Source: Corynebacterium glucuronolyticum DSM 44120 (lineage in GTDB: Bacteria > Actinomycetota > Actinomycetes > Mycobacteriales > Mycobacteriaceae). Taken from it: 64,000 nt of DNA. Each line of letters starts with the position of its first letter. The first letter of the stretch is position 1. Below the pieces are notes generated by a model. That model did not search any database, was not told where the DNA came from, and was given only the letters and a program-made list of their open reading frames with translations. The stretch is from positions 1,178,001-1,242,000 of the forward strand of contig NZ_CP047452.1 in assembly GCF_030440595.1 (NCBI RefSeq), in the 5' to 3' direction. The translations under genes were made by a program, and so were the position numbers. Positions 35,585-45,139 of the stretch are shown one piece after another.

Positions 35585-38340
35585 ATGCAAGATGATCTGA
35601 TTCAAGCGGTGCGCTACGGTTTTGTTTCTGCGCCAACGCCGTCTTTTTCTTAGCTCATCCCCACTCTCTCTTGTTTTTAACCAGGGCGCGACCATGCTGG
35701 AGGCCCTGCGCGCCGAAATTGCGATCGCTGGGTCTTTTCACTTTTCCGTGGCCTTTATCAACACCAGCGGCATTGGCGCGTTGAAACAGTCCTTGGTGGA
35801 CTCCGGGCGCCGGGCTCTCCGCCAGGGCACGCGCAATACGATCATCACCTCCACCTATTTGGATTTCACCGATCCGGAGGCCTTGCGTGAGTTGATGGCC
35901 CTGCCGGGTGCGGATGTGTATGTTCACACGGATCTCGATCGGGGTTTTCATGCCAAGGGGTACGTCTTCGAGCATGAGGGTGGCGTGGCTACTGCCATCG
36001 TGGGGAAGCAGTAACCTCACCAACAATGCGTTGGCGAGCAACGAGGAGTGGAACTTCAAGTTTTATACAACCGGCGACGGTGACGTGGTCGAACTGCTGA
36101 GGCGGGCCGTCGACAAGCAACGATCTCAGTGCATCCCGCTCACTGAGGCCTGAATTGCAGACTATGAGAAGCGCCGGCGCAAGCGTGTGATCACCGTCGA
36201 TGGCGATCAACCGCGGGTGGGGGAGAAGCTCGTTCCCAACCCGATGCAAGCGGTGGCGCTGGAGCAGATCGAGGACGTCCGCGAGGCGGGGGAAACGCCG
36301 ACGGTGGTCATCTCGGCCACCGGCACAGGCAAGACAATCCTTGCAGCCTTCGCTGTTCGCCATGCAGACCCCACGCGCGTGCTCTTCATCGCTCACCGCG
36401 AACAAATCCTTACCTAGGCGCGGAGCGAGTTCGAGCGGGTGCTGGGGGCAAAGAAGTATGGCGTTGCCGTGGGGGCCGGGCAGACTGGTCGCCGATTACC
36501 TGTTCGCATCCGTGCAGACGCTGTCCAAGAACCTGCACATGGTGCCACGTAAGAGGTCTGACCACATCGTCATTGACGAGGTTCACAAAGCCGGCGCCGA
36601 CAGCTACCGGGCGATTATTGATTACTTCACGCCTGGGTTCTTGCTCGGGCTCACGGCTACGCCGGAGCGAACCGACGGGTTCAACATCTATGACCTCTTT
36701 GATTACAACGTCTCCTATGAAATCCGCGTGGGTGAGGCGCTTAAGCAAAAGATGCCGGTTCCGTTGCACTACTACGGCATCGCCGATACCGGGCGGGTCG
36801 AGGATGTGGTGGACACGCTGCACACGTACGGCAGAGTAGACGATGTCCACGGGTTAATTTTTACCTCCAGCGTGGAGATATTCCACGCACTCGCCGAAGA
36901 ACCCACCCGGCGGGGGATCCGCGCAGTTGCGCTCGCCGACGCGGATGCACCCGCGCGCCGGGAAGCAGTCGTTGGGCAGCTCGAACAAGGTGAGATCGAC
37001 TACATCATCACCGTGGACATTTTCAATGAAGGTATCGACATCCCCTGTGTCAACCAAATCGTGCTCATGCGTGAGACGCAGTCCTCCATCGTCTTTACCC
37101 AGCAGCTCGGCCGCGGGTTACGCAAAGCGCCGGGGAAGGATCACCTACGCGTCATCGATTTCATCGGCAACTACAAGAACAACTACATGATCCCCATCGC
37201 CCTCACCGGTGACCAGTCTCGCAGCAAGGAAGCGTTGCGCAAGAAGGTGATCACCGGGGATGGGGTTCCCACCAATTCGACGGTGAGCTTCGACCGGATT
37301 GCTACCAAGCGTGTACTTGACGCAATCTCGACCAGCAAGATTGACGGTATGCGGGAGATCCGATCCGCTTTCACGGACCTCTCGCACCGCTTTGGACGGA
37401 TTCCCCGGCTCATGGATTTTCTCCGCTTCGAAACGATGGATCCTGATGTTGTTGTTCGGAAGAAAAACTACTGGTCATTGTTGTGTCAGTTCCGGGCGGT
37501 GGAGCACGCGCCCACAGACGAGGAGGCACGTTTCCTCACCTTCATGTCGCAGGAGCTTCTCGATGCCATCCGACCCCAGGAACTGCACATCTTACGCTCC
37601 CTTACCCGCGGCGCCGGGGACGGCGTTGACCCGTGGAACTCATCCCGGATCCTGTCATTCGCCGTAACGTCTATCGGGTACTTACCCTGCAGTTTTATTC
37701 CGCCAAACAGTTCGGTGCACGTTTCGGCACAGTGCCGCTGATCCGCGAGGCTGGTGGTCGATGGTACCTCTCCGATTCTTTCTCCAGCCTCTACAACTCT
37801 TACTCTCCGGATGCCGATCCCGCGCAGTCCTTCCGCGCCCACGTCGACGATGTCCTCGACACTGGCCTTGCCCTGTCGCGCCTACGTGGCACCGACACGG
37901 GTGAGCTCGTAATTTGACGCCAGTACAGCCGCCGCCAAGTGTGTCGCATGCTCGGCTGGGACGCGAACCAAGAAGGCGTGATCAACGGCTACAAGGTAGA
38001 CACCGCAACGTCGACATGCCCTATTTTCGTCACCTACGACGGGGACATGTACAACGATCACTTCAAGGACAACGGCGTCCTGCATTGGTACACGCGTCTG
38101 GATCGCACACTCGTTTCCCCAGAAATTAAACGCGTCCTCCAGTCTGAGGTTGCCCACCACCTGTTTGTGGAAAAGAGTGACCAGGAAGGCAAGAGGTTCT
38201 ACTATTTAGGATGCGTTGATCCTCACGGTGCAGCCAATAGCAGCCACGGCGGCAAGCCCGTCGTCACCATGGATCTTGTCCTCCGTTCGCCGGTGGAGGA
38301 GCACCTCTACCGCCACCTCTCTAAATCTGAAAAGCCTCCG
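35585..38340 (+). pseudogene. Decayed DEAD/DEAH-box helicase with PLD-like N terminus and DUF3427 C terminus
   Basis: Pieces of one ~1000-residue helicase lie in order in changing frames. They are: an N terminus (MQDDLIQAVRYGFVS) with a TAG at 35654-35656; a PLD-like segment (FHAKGYVFEHEG) in another frame; a helicase start with ATGTGKTILAAFAV; DEVHKAGADSYRAI and TATPERTDG; QQLGRGLRKAPGKDHLRVIDFIGNY of the second RecA lobe; and a DUF3427 tail (YSRRQVCRMLGWD). At least three stop codons (36151 TGA, 36415 TAG, 37915 TGA) and frame changes near 35.65, 36.0, 36.46 and 37.63 kb break it. The intact family couples nucleic-acid translocation with a PLD-type fold and is often found in mobile or defence contexts. 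No functional product is expected. Confidence 0.9.
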
Positions 38341-38347
38341 ACTCCCC

Positions 38348-39545
38348 ATGACCGTGTATGCCATCGATTTTGGAATCTCCGGTGCCAAGCGCTCCGACGG
38401 ACGTACCGTAACGTACCCCACGCGCTATCCCCGCCCCTGGCCAGGTGGAGCAACAACCATCCGATTGGTTCCGCGCGTTCAACGAGCTTTTCGACCCTAC
38501 AGCAGAGGCCATCGTCTTAACGGACCAGATGCACGACCTCATTTACCTGGATCGCGACGATGATGTCGCCGTCTTATATTCGGATACACGGTCCTCAGTA
38601 CCAGACATCGCTGAGTGGGAGATCATTACCGGCAACCAGCAGGGGCCGACCTCGAACGTCGCGATGATGCATACACTCGGTGTTGAGCGAGTGGTGTTTT
38701 CTCCATTCAGCTATATCGCATACCGCCTTGGGCTTGGTCACTATGTAGATCCAACCACAGCATCGACCACCGGCTTTATGGACCTCGCCACGCGCGCGTG
38801 GTCTCCCGCCATCTGCGAGGCAATCGGTGTTGATCCGGCCGTGCACCTGCCCACGATCGGGCAGGGGCACATCGGCACCGATCAGGGGGTCGATATCATC
38901 CTCGCGCCGGGGGATGCTGGTACAACTGCACTTGGGATCGGGGAGAAGCACATTTACATGGGCACGACCGGGTGGCATGCGAGCATCGATATGGTAGTGG
39001 CGACCCATCGGCGGGAGAAACACACCCTTGCCTTGGGGAATGACAAGGATCGCAGCATTGCTGCGGTCCAGGTGGCGGGGTCTGCCCGGGAGGAAGCTCT
39101 GCGGCTTTTCCCCATCGACGGGGCGCTGCCGTCTGGGCCCTCCGGTGTCGTCGCCCTGCCGACCTTTTTCCGTGAGCGTTTTCCCCGCCGCGTAGAGACC
39201 CCTGGAGCAGCATTCATCGGCGTGACGCCGCAGACTACCCAGGCACACCTGCACAAGGCCATCTTGGAAGGGGTGTGCCTGGCGCTGAGCTTTGATATTG
39301 AGCCCAATGGTGCCCCGCTCGCTACCGTTGGCGGATGCACGCGGTCACCGGAATGGATGCAGATCCTCGCCGATGTTACGGGCTGGGTCATCGAGGTGCT
39401 TCCCGATTTCGACGCTGGAACAGTGGGGGCGCTGCGGTTCGCCGGTGTGGATATCCCCACGCCACCGCCCACTGCGGTTTACAAACCGCAGGAATCATAC
39501 GAGCAGGAAAAAGACGTGTTCGCCACTGTACGCGCAGTGCTCTAG
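38348..39545 (+). pseudogene. Broken FGGY-family carbohydrate kinase (xylulokinase-like)
   Basis: An N terminus MTVYAIDFGISGAK starts at ATG 38348. It is followed after an apparent small deletion by YPTRYPRP, where one extra C in the CGCCCC run near 38435 shifts the frame. The rest (from GTG 38445, GQVEQQPSDWFRAFNELF) reads intact for 366 residues, with GTTGWHASI and the C-terminal GGCTRSPEWMQILADVTG typical of ATP-dependent pentulose kinases. Without the correct N-terminal phosphate-binding hairpin it should be inactive. It overlaps the decay zone of the upstream helicase, so this stretch of ~4 kb is under relaxed selection. Confidence 0.82.
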
Positions 39546-39649
39546 AACTAACAGCTCTTAAACTAACAGTGCGCGTTCCAGCCAGGCGCTGAGCACACTG
39601 AACCTACTGCAGACTCCATTCGGCTCCTCTCGGCTAAACGATAGAACTG

Positions 39650-40345
39650 CTAGCTGGCTCGAGAAGGCAAGGAAAGCTCGCGTAACTGGTACGTTTTCTG
39701 TTGCTGCCTCTCGGTTTTCCGAGCCATTGCGGTCATATAGTGGACATCTCTCAGCGACACTGGTGCGAGCCCTGTGGCCTCTAGACTGAGGTTGACAAAG
39801 TTATGGTCGATGAGGGTCTCGCGGTGAGTATGGCCGTGCACGTTGACAAGGTACCCATTCATTTTCGGGGCGAAACGGACGAGGTGCGGTTTGGTATAGC
39901 GGTTTTCCGCCTCGTTGCACGGTAAGTGGCTGAGCAGAACGTGGCCCACCTGTGGTACGTAGGTTTCCAACTGCAGAGTGATGTAGTCGAATACGGCGTT
40001 GAAGGGGGCACTCCATCGGAGGTTTTGGTCTAGCCCACACATGGGGTGAACCATGTCATGGTTTCCAGGAAGGAGAATGAGACTAGAAAGCTCCAATTCA
40101 TGTTTCAACTGGTCAATAACCTCGAGGGCGTAGTCTTCGCGCCGCACAGTGATATCTCCCATGACTATGAGGTTTGCGCCGTGGGGGGTAACCCTCCTGA
40201 TAGCGCCGATAATGTATTCGTCGTGCGCGTCTGTTGTAGAAAATCCTCGCTTTCGGCTCACCAGAGGGTGCCCGAGGTGTAGGTCGCTGACGAAGAATGT
40301 TCGATCCAGATCCTTAAATACGGAGTTGTTTTTCCTACCGTCCAT
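39650..40345 (-). CDS. Calcineurin-like metallophosphoesterase
   Basis: 231-residue metal-dependent phosphoesterase with all five motif blocks: FVSDLHLGH, IVMGDIT, LLPGNHD, LLSHLP and VHGHTHRE. They coordinate two metal ions. There is no signal peptide, so it is cytoplasmic. Size and motifs resemble the phage/plasmid-borne and bacterial enzymes annotated simply as metallophosphoesterase; the substrate could be a phosphodiester or nucleotide. The C terminus is basic and Gln-rich. It stands alone between the kinase pseudogene and a 685-bp gap. Confidence 0.8.
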   Translation of the reverse strand: MDGRKNNSVFKDLDRTFFVSDLHLGHPLVSRKRGFSTTDAHDEYIIGAIRRVTPHGANLIVMGDITVRREDYALEVIDQLKHELELSSLILLPGNHDMVHPMCGLDQNLRWSAPFNAVFDYITLQLETYVPQVGHVLLSHLPCNEAENRYTKPHLVRFAPKMNGYLVNVHGHTHRETLIDHNFVNLSLEATGLAPVSLRDVHYMTAMARKTERQQQKTYQLRELSLPSRAS

Positions 40346-41030
40346 TGTTTTTCACGTCTCCTTGACAGGTAGTGGAATGATTGTGGCATGGCATGTAGAG
40401 CCAGAAGATGCCAGGTTTGAGATGATTGTTACGTTATATGTCTGTTGCGACCCGACCCGTTTTGAAACGGCTTATTCTAAAAAGTTTGCTTGCCTTTGGA
40501 GGCTCTACTCTGCGTGAATGAGAATGGGGTTGCACAAGAGACAAGCCTTATGGAGTGGCACTCGGTGATCGCGACGCGCGTTAGAAGCGTGCGTCGAACC
40601 ATGATCCCGCATCGATCTCCTCCCTTCCCCGAGTACCCGTCGTTTTCACCTAGGCGGGTGCAGTTTTTCGGTGTTCTGCACACATGTGTCAAGTTCTGCC
40701 TGCGTCAGCCTCTGCGCATTCTACTGCGGATTTTCGTGCAGGGTGTCACAACGGTGACGACGCGTACTTTATGCCACGCGACCGTCTCCCCGCTACCCGA
40801 ACGTTGCACCCGCACTAATTTGAGTTGTTGATTTCGGTGACTATCCCCCCGCTCCCGATAGCAGACCAGCTTGTGTGAGACGTAGAGGCTCCTGCACGCC
40901 TTTGCTCATGGGCGTGGGGCCAGCCACCTTACAGTTAGTGTCCGGGCGGCCCCCCTTCTCGCTGCTGGCAGAAAAGCGCGGTTACCACTGGCTGGCAGTC
41001 GCCAACCAGCAGACACAGAAAAATGAGTAG
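40346..41030. other. 685-bp gap with no recognised gene
   Basis: Short open frames on both strands (for example near 40477-40692 and 40490-40831) show no family features and no convincing ribosome binding sites. The region should contain the promoter of the metallophosphoesterase (right-to-left) and the end of the thrC transcript; no strong hairpin was seen. Confidence 0.4.
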
Positions 41031-42404
41031 TTAGCCTACCTTCTCGGCAATGAACCGTTTGACGGCTTCCGCATCATTTGGCATGTCAGTGACGTGGCGC
41101 TCACCAGATTCGATGTCACGGAAACGCTCGGGGACGGTGGGACTCTCGCCGATAGCCTCGTAGATAGTCTCGGCGAACTTCACCGGTAGAGCGGTCTCCA
41201 GGCAGATGACGGGGCCTGTGACCGTGCCGGCGGAAAGTAGAGTTTCCGCCACGTGAATGCCGTCTGCGGTGTGTGGGTCCACGAGCTGGTCGTACTCGGA
41301 ATGCAGGCGGGCGATGGTAGCCAGCCTGTCTGCGTGGGTAGAAGACCCCGAGGCGAACCCGAACTCGTCAGAGACGCACGCCATCTCGTCGTCGGAAAGC
41401 GTAAACGAGGGGGAGGTAGAACCGAACAGCTCCGCCGTGCGCTGAGCACCGACAAGATCGTGAATGAACCGCTCAAAGTTGCTGGCCTTGGAAATATCCA
41501 TCGAGGGGGAGCTCGTGGCGAGCGTCTCCGCCGCCGAACGGGGCCTGTAGGTGCCCGTGCGGAAGAACTCGTCCAGGACATCGTTCTCGTTGGTGGCTAC
41601 GATCAGCGACGTAATCGGAACACCCATTTGGCGGGCAATGTGGCCGGCGCAGATGTCGCCGAAGTTGCCGGTAGGAACGGAGAAGGCAATCGGAGCGCCG
41701 GCCTGCAGGTAGAGCCAGACATAGTACACCACCTGTGCCAGCAGCCGCGCCCAGTTAATCGAGTTGACCGCGCCGATGTGGTACGTCTCCTTAAACTCCT
41801 TATCGGCAGAGACGGCCTTGACAATGTCCTGGCAGTCATCAAAAACACCGTCGACGGCGATGTTGAAAATATTCGGGTCGTCGAGGCTAAACATCTGCGC
41901 CTGCTGGAACGGTGTCATACGGCCCTTCGGGGTGAGCATGAACACCCGGATTCCGTCGCGTCCGCGCATGGCGTATTCCGCAGAGGAGCCGGTGTCGCCA
42001 CTTGTGGCACCGAGGATATTCATCTCCTTGCCGGAGTCCTCAAACAGCACACCGAGGAGCTGCATCGCCATGTCCTTAAAAGCTGCCGTCGGCCCCTGAG
42101 ACAGATGGCCGATGAACAGGTTGTCGGTGACCCTCGTCAGCGGGACGATCTCCTCGGAATCGAAGGCCGTTGTCGTGTAGGCCCGGTGCGCGAGGTGGCC
42201 CTTGCCAGGTGCGTACAGTTCGATAATGGCCTCGGCCACCTCAGGGTAGGTCTTCCCCTTGAGCGCGTCTAAGTCCTCCTTGCTCAGCTGCGGGTAGCTT
42301 TCGGGTAGGTACAGGCCGCCGTCGGGGGCTAGCCCCCGGATGAGTACGTCATCGAAGCTGGCAGGGGACTGGTGGTTGTGATCGCGGGTGGAGAAGTACT
42401 TCAT
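41031..42404 (-). CDS. thrC: Threonine synthase
   Basis: 457-residue PLP enzyme of the long ThrC type; it converts O-phosphohomoserine to threonine. The PLP Lys is in HLSQGPTAAFKDMAMQ near residue 110, followed by ATSGDTGSSAEYAM (phosphate cup) and VPTGNFGDICAGHIARQMG. The N terminus has MKYFSTRDHN, and the ending MPNDAEAVKRFI matches actinobacterial enzymes. It is the last gene before the second tRNA-Glu, transcribed away from it. It lies apart from hom-thrB, as is usual in corynebacteria. Confidence 0.96.
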   Translation of the reverse strand: MKYFSTRDHNHQSPASFDDVLIRGLAPDGGLYLPESYPQLSKEDLDALKGKTYPEVAEAIIELYAPGKGHLAHRAYTTTAFDSEEIVPLTRVTDNLFIGHLSQGPTAAFKDMAMQLLGVLFEDSGKEMNILGATSGDTGSSAEYAMRGRDGIRVFMLTPKGRMTPFQQAQMFSLDDPNIFNIAVDGVFDDCQDIVKAVSADKEFKETYHIGAVNSINWARLLAQVVYYVWLYLQAGAPIAFSVPTGNFGDICAGHIARQMGVPITSLIVATNENDVLDEFFRTGTYRPRSAAETLATSSPSMDISKASNFERFIHDLVGAQRTAELFGSTSPSFTLSDDEMACVSDEFGFASGSSTHADRLATIARLHSEYDQLVDPHTADGIHVAETLLSAGTVTGPVICLETALPVKFAETIYEAIGESPTVPERFRDIESGERHVTDMPNDAEAVKRFIAEKVG

Positions 42405-42623
42405 GGGTAGGAATCGTACCGTACCGCCCGGTCTGTAGGTGGTTTTTGCTTGTCGACGCCTCGTCTCACCGTATCTTCTCCCTCACTCCCGACCGCTCGT
42501 AACCGCCCGAAAAGCTATATGACGTGCGCATTTGGTAATTCGGTGACGGTTACGTAGACTCGTGGGCACGCTCAACGGAGTATAACCGTCAGAGTAAAAA
42601 GTGAAAACGCATACGTTGCGTAT

Positions 42624-42696
42624 GCCCCGTTCGTCTAGCGGCCTAGGACACCGCCCTCTCACGGCGGCGGCACGGGTTCAAATCCCGTACGGGGTA
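42624..42696 (+). tRNA. tRNA-Glu (anticodon CTC), copy 2
   Basis: Identical over 73 nt to the tRNA-Glu at 28248-28320, and also identical for a few bases on each side (TAT before, CA after). The two copies are in direct orientation 14.4 kb apart. Confidence 0.95.
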
Positions 42697-42701
42697 CAAG
42701 G

Positions 42702-42736
42702 AAAGGCACTCAGTGGAGACACTGAGTGCCTTTTTT
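42702..42736 (+). terminator. Terminator after tRNA-Glu copy 2
   Basis: Perfect 14-bp stem (42702-42715 with 42720-42733), loop GAGA, then T-run. Confidence 0.93.
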
Positions 42737-42857
42737 AATGCGGTGGTAGACACGCCAACAGGTGGCATGGAGAGGGCGGGTTAAATGCCAGGTTCTCACA
42801 CATACTGCAGGTGGACAACGTTAGAACGAATGTTCATTCAGACCGAGGAATTACGTT

Positions 42858-44159
42858 GTGTTTAGTCATAAAGTTATGGATATGGGCTTTGTTGATTTCA
42901 TTTCGAACCTTCTCAGTGGCGACAACGCAGACTCCAGGAATCACCGGAACGACACAGCGCCCGGTATTGATAACGTTCTTGGAGGCCTCGAAGAAGGCGG
43001 GCTCCCCAATCAACCACTTGCGGCGCCCACATCTCATTATCCGCAATTCTCGGTCGCGAGAAGCGTAGAGAGCTCCGCGCCATTGCCGTGGTTGGAACCG
43101 AAGCAGGCGATAAGGATGCCAACCTTTGAGGGGCGCTACATCTGTGATTGGGTGAACCCCATCGCCCAATTAAAGCGAGACGGGGATTTGGATACTGCCC
43201 TCTATTTTGCCAAAGGGTGCATGGAAGAAATGGTGCACGCGGCGAGAGAAAATCCAGCTAATGTGATGGAATTTTACGTAAGTCAGGTACTCATCATCCA
43301 GCACAAGCAGCGGGACTATGTGGGAGAGCTGGAAACTCTGGATTACTGGTTGGGCCTCCAGCTACCTGCCTCTAGACAGGATCTCCACGTCAATCTTCTG
43401 AAAAGACAAGCCAAGGCGCAAGAGATGGCGGCTAAGAGGAGCGGAACCGATCCTGCGCCCTACACAGCAGAGTGGAAGCGGCTCGTTGAACTGGAAAAAG
43501 AAACCAAGAAATCTCAGGTTGACTCAGGTTCACTCACCGGCAGGTCAGCGGCTGGATTGGACTCTATAGCGACGGTCAGTCGGCACGCACCACGGAGATA
43601 TGCAGCATCTCCGGAGGCACTTGCGAAGCCGAAATTCGTTGCCGTTGACTTTGAGACAGCTAACCGGTCCTCGAGGTCTGCGTGTCAAATCGCTATGGTC
43701 AAGGTCGAGTACGGCCAGATCGTAGATAGATTCTCTACGCTGCTTAAACCTCCACCGGGGCACGATGAATTTGAATTCACGTATCTCCATGGCATCTCGG
43801 CTCGCGATGTCGCGGATGCTCCAAGCTGGAAGTTTGTCGAACCTTACATACGAGCTTTTGTTGACCGCCTGCCTGTGTATGCACACAATGCGTCTTTCGA
43901 CAGGGGAGTATGGGTGAGCATGGATTCTTACTACGGAACGAGGACGCTGCCGGAAGAGTTTTACTGTTCTTATCGCACTGCAAAGAGGCTGATTCCTGGC
44001 CTGGAAAACTACAAGCTACCCACCGTTACCAAGGCAATCGCGCCATGGTTCCGTCTTGATCACCACCGCGCTGACTCGGATGCCGAGGCCTGTGCGCTGA
44101 TCGTTATAGGTTTGCAGATGTTGGAGAACTACTCAGAAGATGAGAGGCCAAAGCAATAA
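42858..44159 (+). CDS. DEDDh exonuclease-domain protein with alpha-helical N-terminal region
   Basis: 433 residues from GTG 42858 (GAGG ~10 bases upstream; ATG 42879 is an alternative). The C-terminal ~180 residues form an RNase T/DnaQ-type 3'-5' exonuclease. Exo I is FVAVDFETA (Asp264, Glu266), Exo II AHNASFD (~348) and Exo III HHRADSDAEAC (~402), so all catalytic residues are present. Residues ~90-190 contain helical repeats (LDTALYFAKGCMEEMVHAARE) that look TPR-like and may bind a partner. A disordered N terminus and a Lys-rich linker separate the parts. The target could be RNA or DNA; it is convergent with the LysR gene and just downstream of tRNA-Glu copy 2. Confidence 0.82.
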   Translation: MFSHKVMDMGFVDFISNLLSGDNADSRNHRNDTAPGIDNVLGGLEEGGLPNQPLAAPTSHYPQFSVARSVESSAPLPWLEPKQAIRMPTFEGRYICDWVNPIAQLKRDGDLDTALYFAKGCMEEMVHAARENPANVMEFYVSQVLIIQHKQRDYVGELETLDYWLGLQLPASRQDLHVNLLKRQAKAQEMAAKRSGTDPAPYTAEWKRLVELEKETKKSQVDSGSLTGRSAAGLDSIATVSRHAPRRYAASPEALAKPKFVAVDFETANRSSRSACQIAMVKVEYGQIVDRFSTLLKPPPGHDEFEFTYLHGISARDVADAPSWKFVEPYIRAFVDRLPVYAHNASFDRGVWVSMDSYYGTRTLPEEFYCSYRTAKRLIPGLENYKLPTVTKAIAPWFRLDHHRADSDAEACALIVIGLQMLENYSEDERPKQ

Positions 44160-44173
44160 GCGACCCGGAGTAT

Positions 44174-45070
44174 TTATGCTGGAAGAACGATCGAGTCAAT
44201 GAACTCCTTAGCTTCTTTACTTCTCGTCGCGTGCCGGAGCCAGACTGCGGTAAGTGGCCGGGTGAAGGTAACCTCAGCGGGAACGGCGATGAGGCGACCA
44301 AGCTGAATATGATCTGCGATAGCGCCCTTCGCGATGATGCCAGGGGCTTTCAGCGCCATGATGCCGGATCGCTGTGAAGCAAGGGAGCCGAACTCGCCGG
44401 CAGGTGGTGAAAGTGTTCCGAGGACGTTCTCAATGACATCGCGGGAACCGGATCCTTTCTCCCTGACGACCAGGGGAGTTGTACGTAGCTCTGCAGCTGT
44501 GACGGGGTGCTCGTTGTCACGCTTTGCCCATGGGTGATCCGGGGTGACGGTAAGAACCAGCTCGTCTGAGCCGAGTTCCTTCTCAATCTCGTTGTGGAGA
44601 GGTGTGCCTCCCTCAACGACGCCGACATCGGCGTGCTGCTCAGCGACAAGCTTGCGCACCCCTGCCGAGTTGTCCTGTAACTGTGTGATCGACACGTGCG
44701 GGTGTGTAGCAGTAAAAGTCGCGATCCAGGCGGGGCTGTAGAGCTCGGCGACGGTGTTCGATACAGCGATGGTCAGGGTGACGTGCGCAGGGGTGCGGGC
44801 AAGGAGGCGTCGAGAAGCCTCAAACTCGTCGGCGTGGGCGAGGAGAGTGCGGACGTGTGGGAGGAGCGATCGACCTGCAGCCGTGAGTGCAATGCCATAA
44901 GGAGAACGGTGAAAAATCTCGATGCCCAGGGTGTTTTCTGCACGATTGATGCGCTGGCTCAAGGTCTGCTGGTGAATGTGGCTGTCCCTGGCGGTGGCGG
45001 AGATACTTTCGTGCTCGGCGGTCAAGACCACGGCGTAGAGATCGTCCCACGCAGGTAGATTGCGGTACAC
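44174..45070 (-). CDS. LysR-type transcriptional regulator
   Basis: 298 residues from GTG 45070. The N-terminal HTH contains VVLTAEHESISATARDSHIHQQTLSQRINRAENTLG, and IEIFHRSPYGIALTAAG follows. The effector domain includes the typical ADVGVVEGG and LTVTPDHPWA strands. It is divergent from the TDT transporter gene with a 69-bp gap; LysR regulators usually control such a divergent neighbour, so it probably regulates the transporter in response to its substrate or a related metabolite. The ligand is unknown. Confidence 0.85.
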   Translation of the reverse strand: MYRNLPAWDDLYAVVLTAEHESISATARDSHIHQQTLSQRINRAENTLGIEIFHRSPYGIALTAAGRSLLPHVRTLLAHADEFEASRRLLARTPAHVTLTIAVSNTVAELYSPAWIATFTATHPHVSITQLQDNSAGVRKLVAEQHADVGVVEGGTPLHNEIEKELGSDELVLTVTPDHPWAKRDNEHPVTAAELRTTPLVVREKGSGSRDVIENVLGTLSPPAGEFGSLASQRSGIMALKAPGIIAKGAIADHIQLGRLIAVPAEVTFTRPLTAVWLRHATRSKEAKEFIDSIVLPA

Positions 45071-45139
45071 GCATTCATTGTACCCCCCACAATTTCTGGG
45101 GTGTGGTGGTTCTGGGCTGCGAGTTAATAGAGTGCCTGT

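Noticed and set aside
35585..38340. Intact DUF3427 helicase as a live defence gene
   Set aside because: Several stop codons and frame changes break it, so it is listed as a pseudogene.
28248..42696. Genomic island integrated at tRNA-Glu
   Set aside because: There is no integrase, and core genes (thrC, ugpAEBC) lie inside; the duplicate tRNA is reported only as a recombination substrate.
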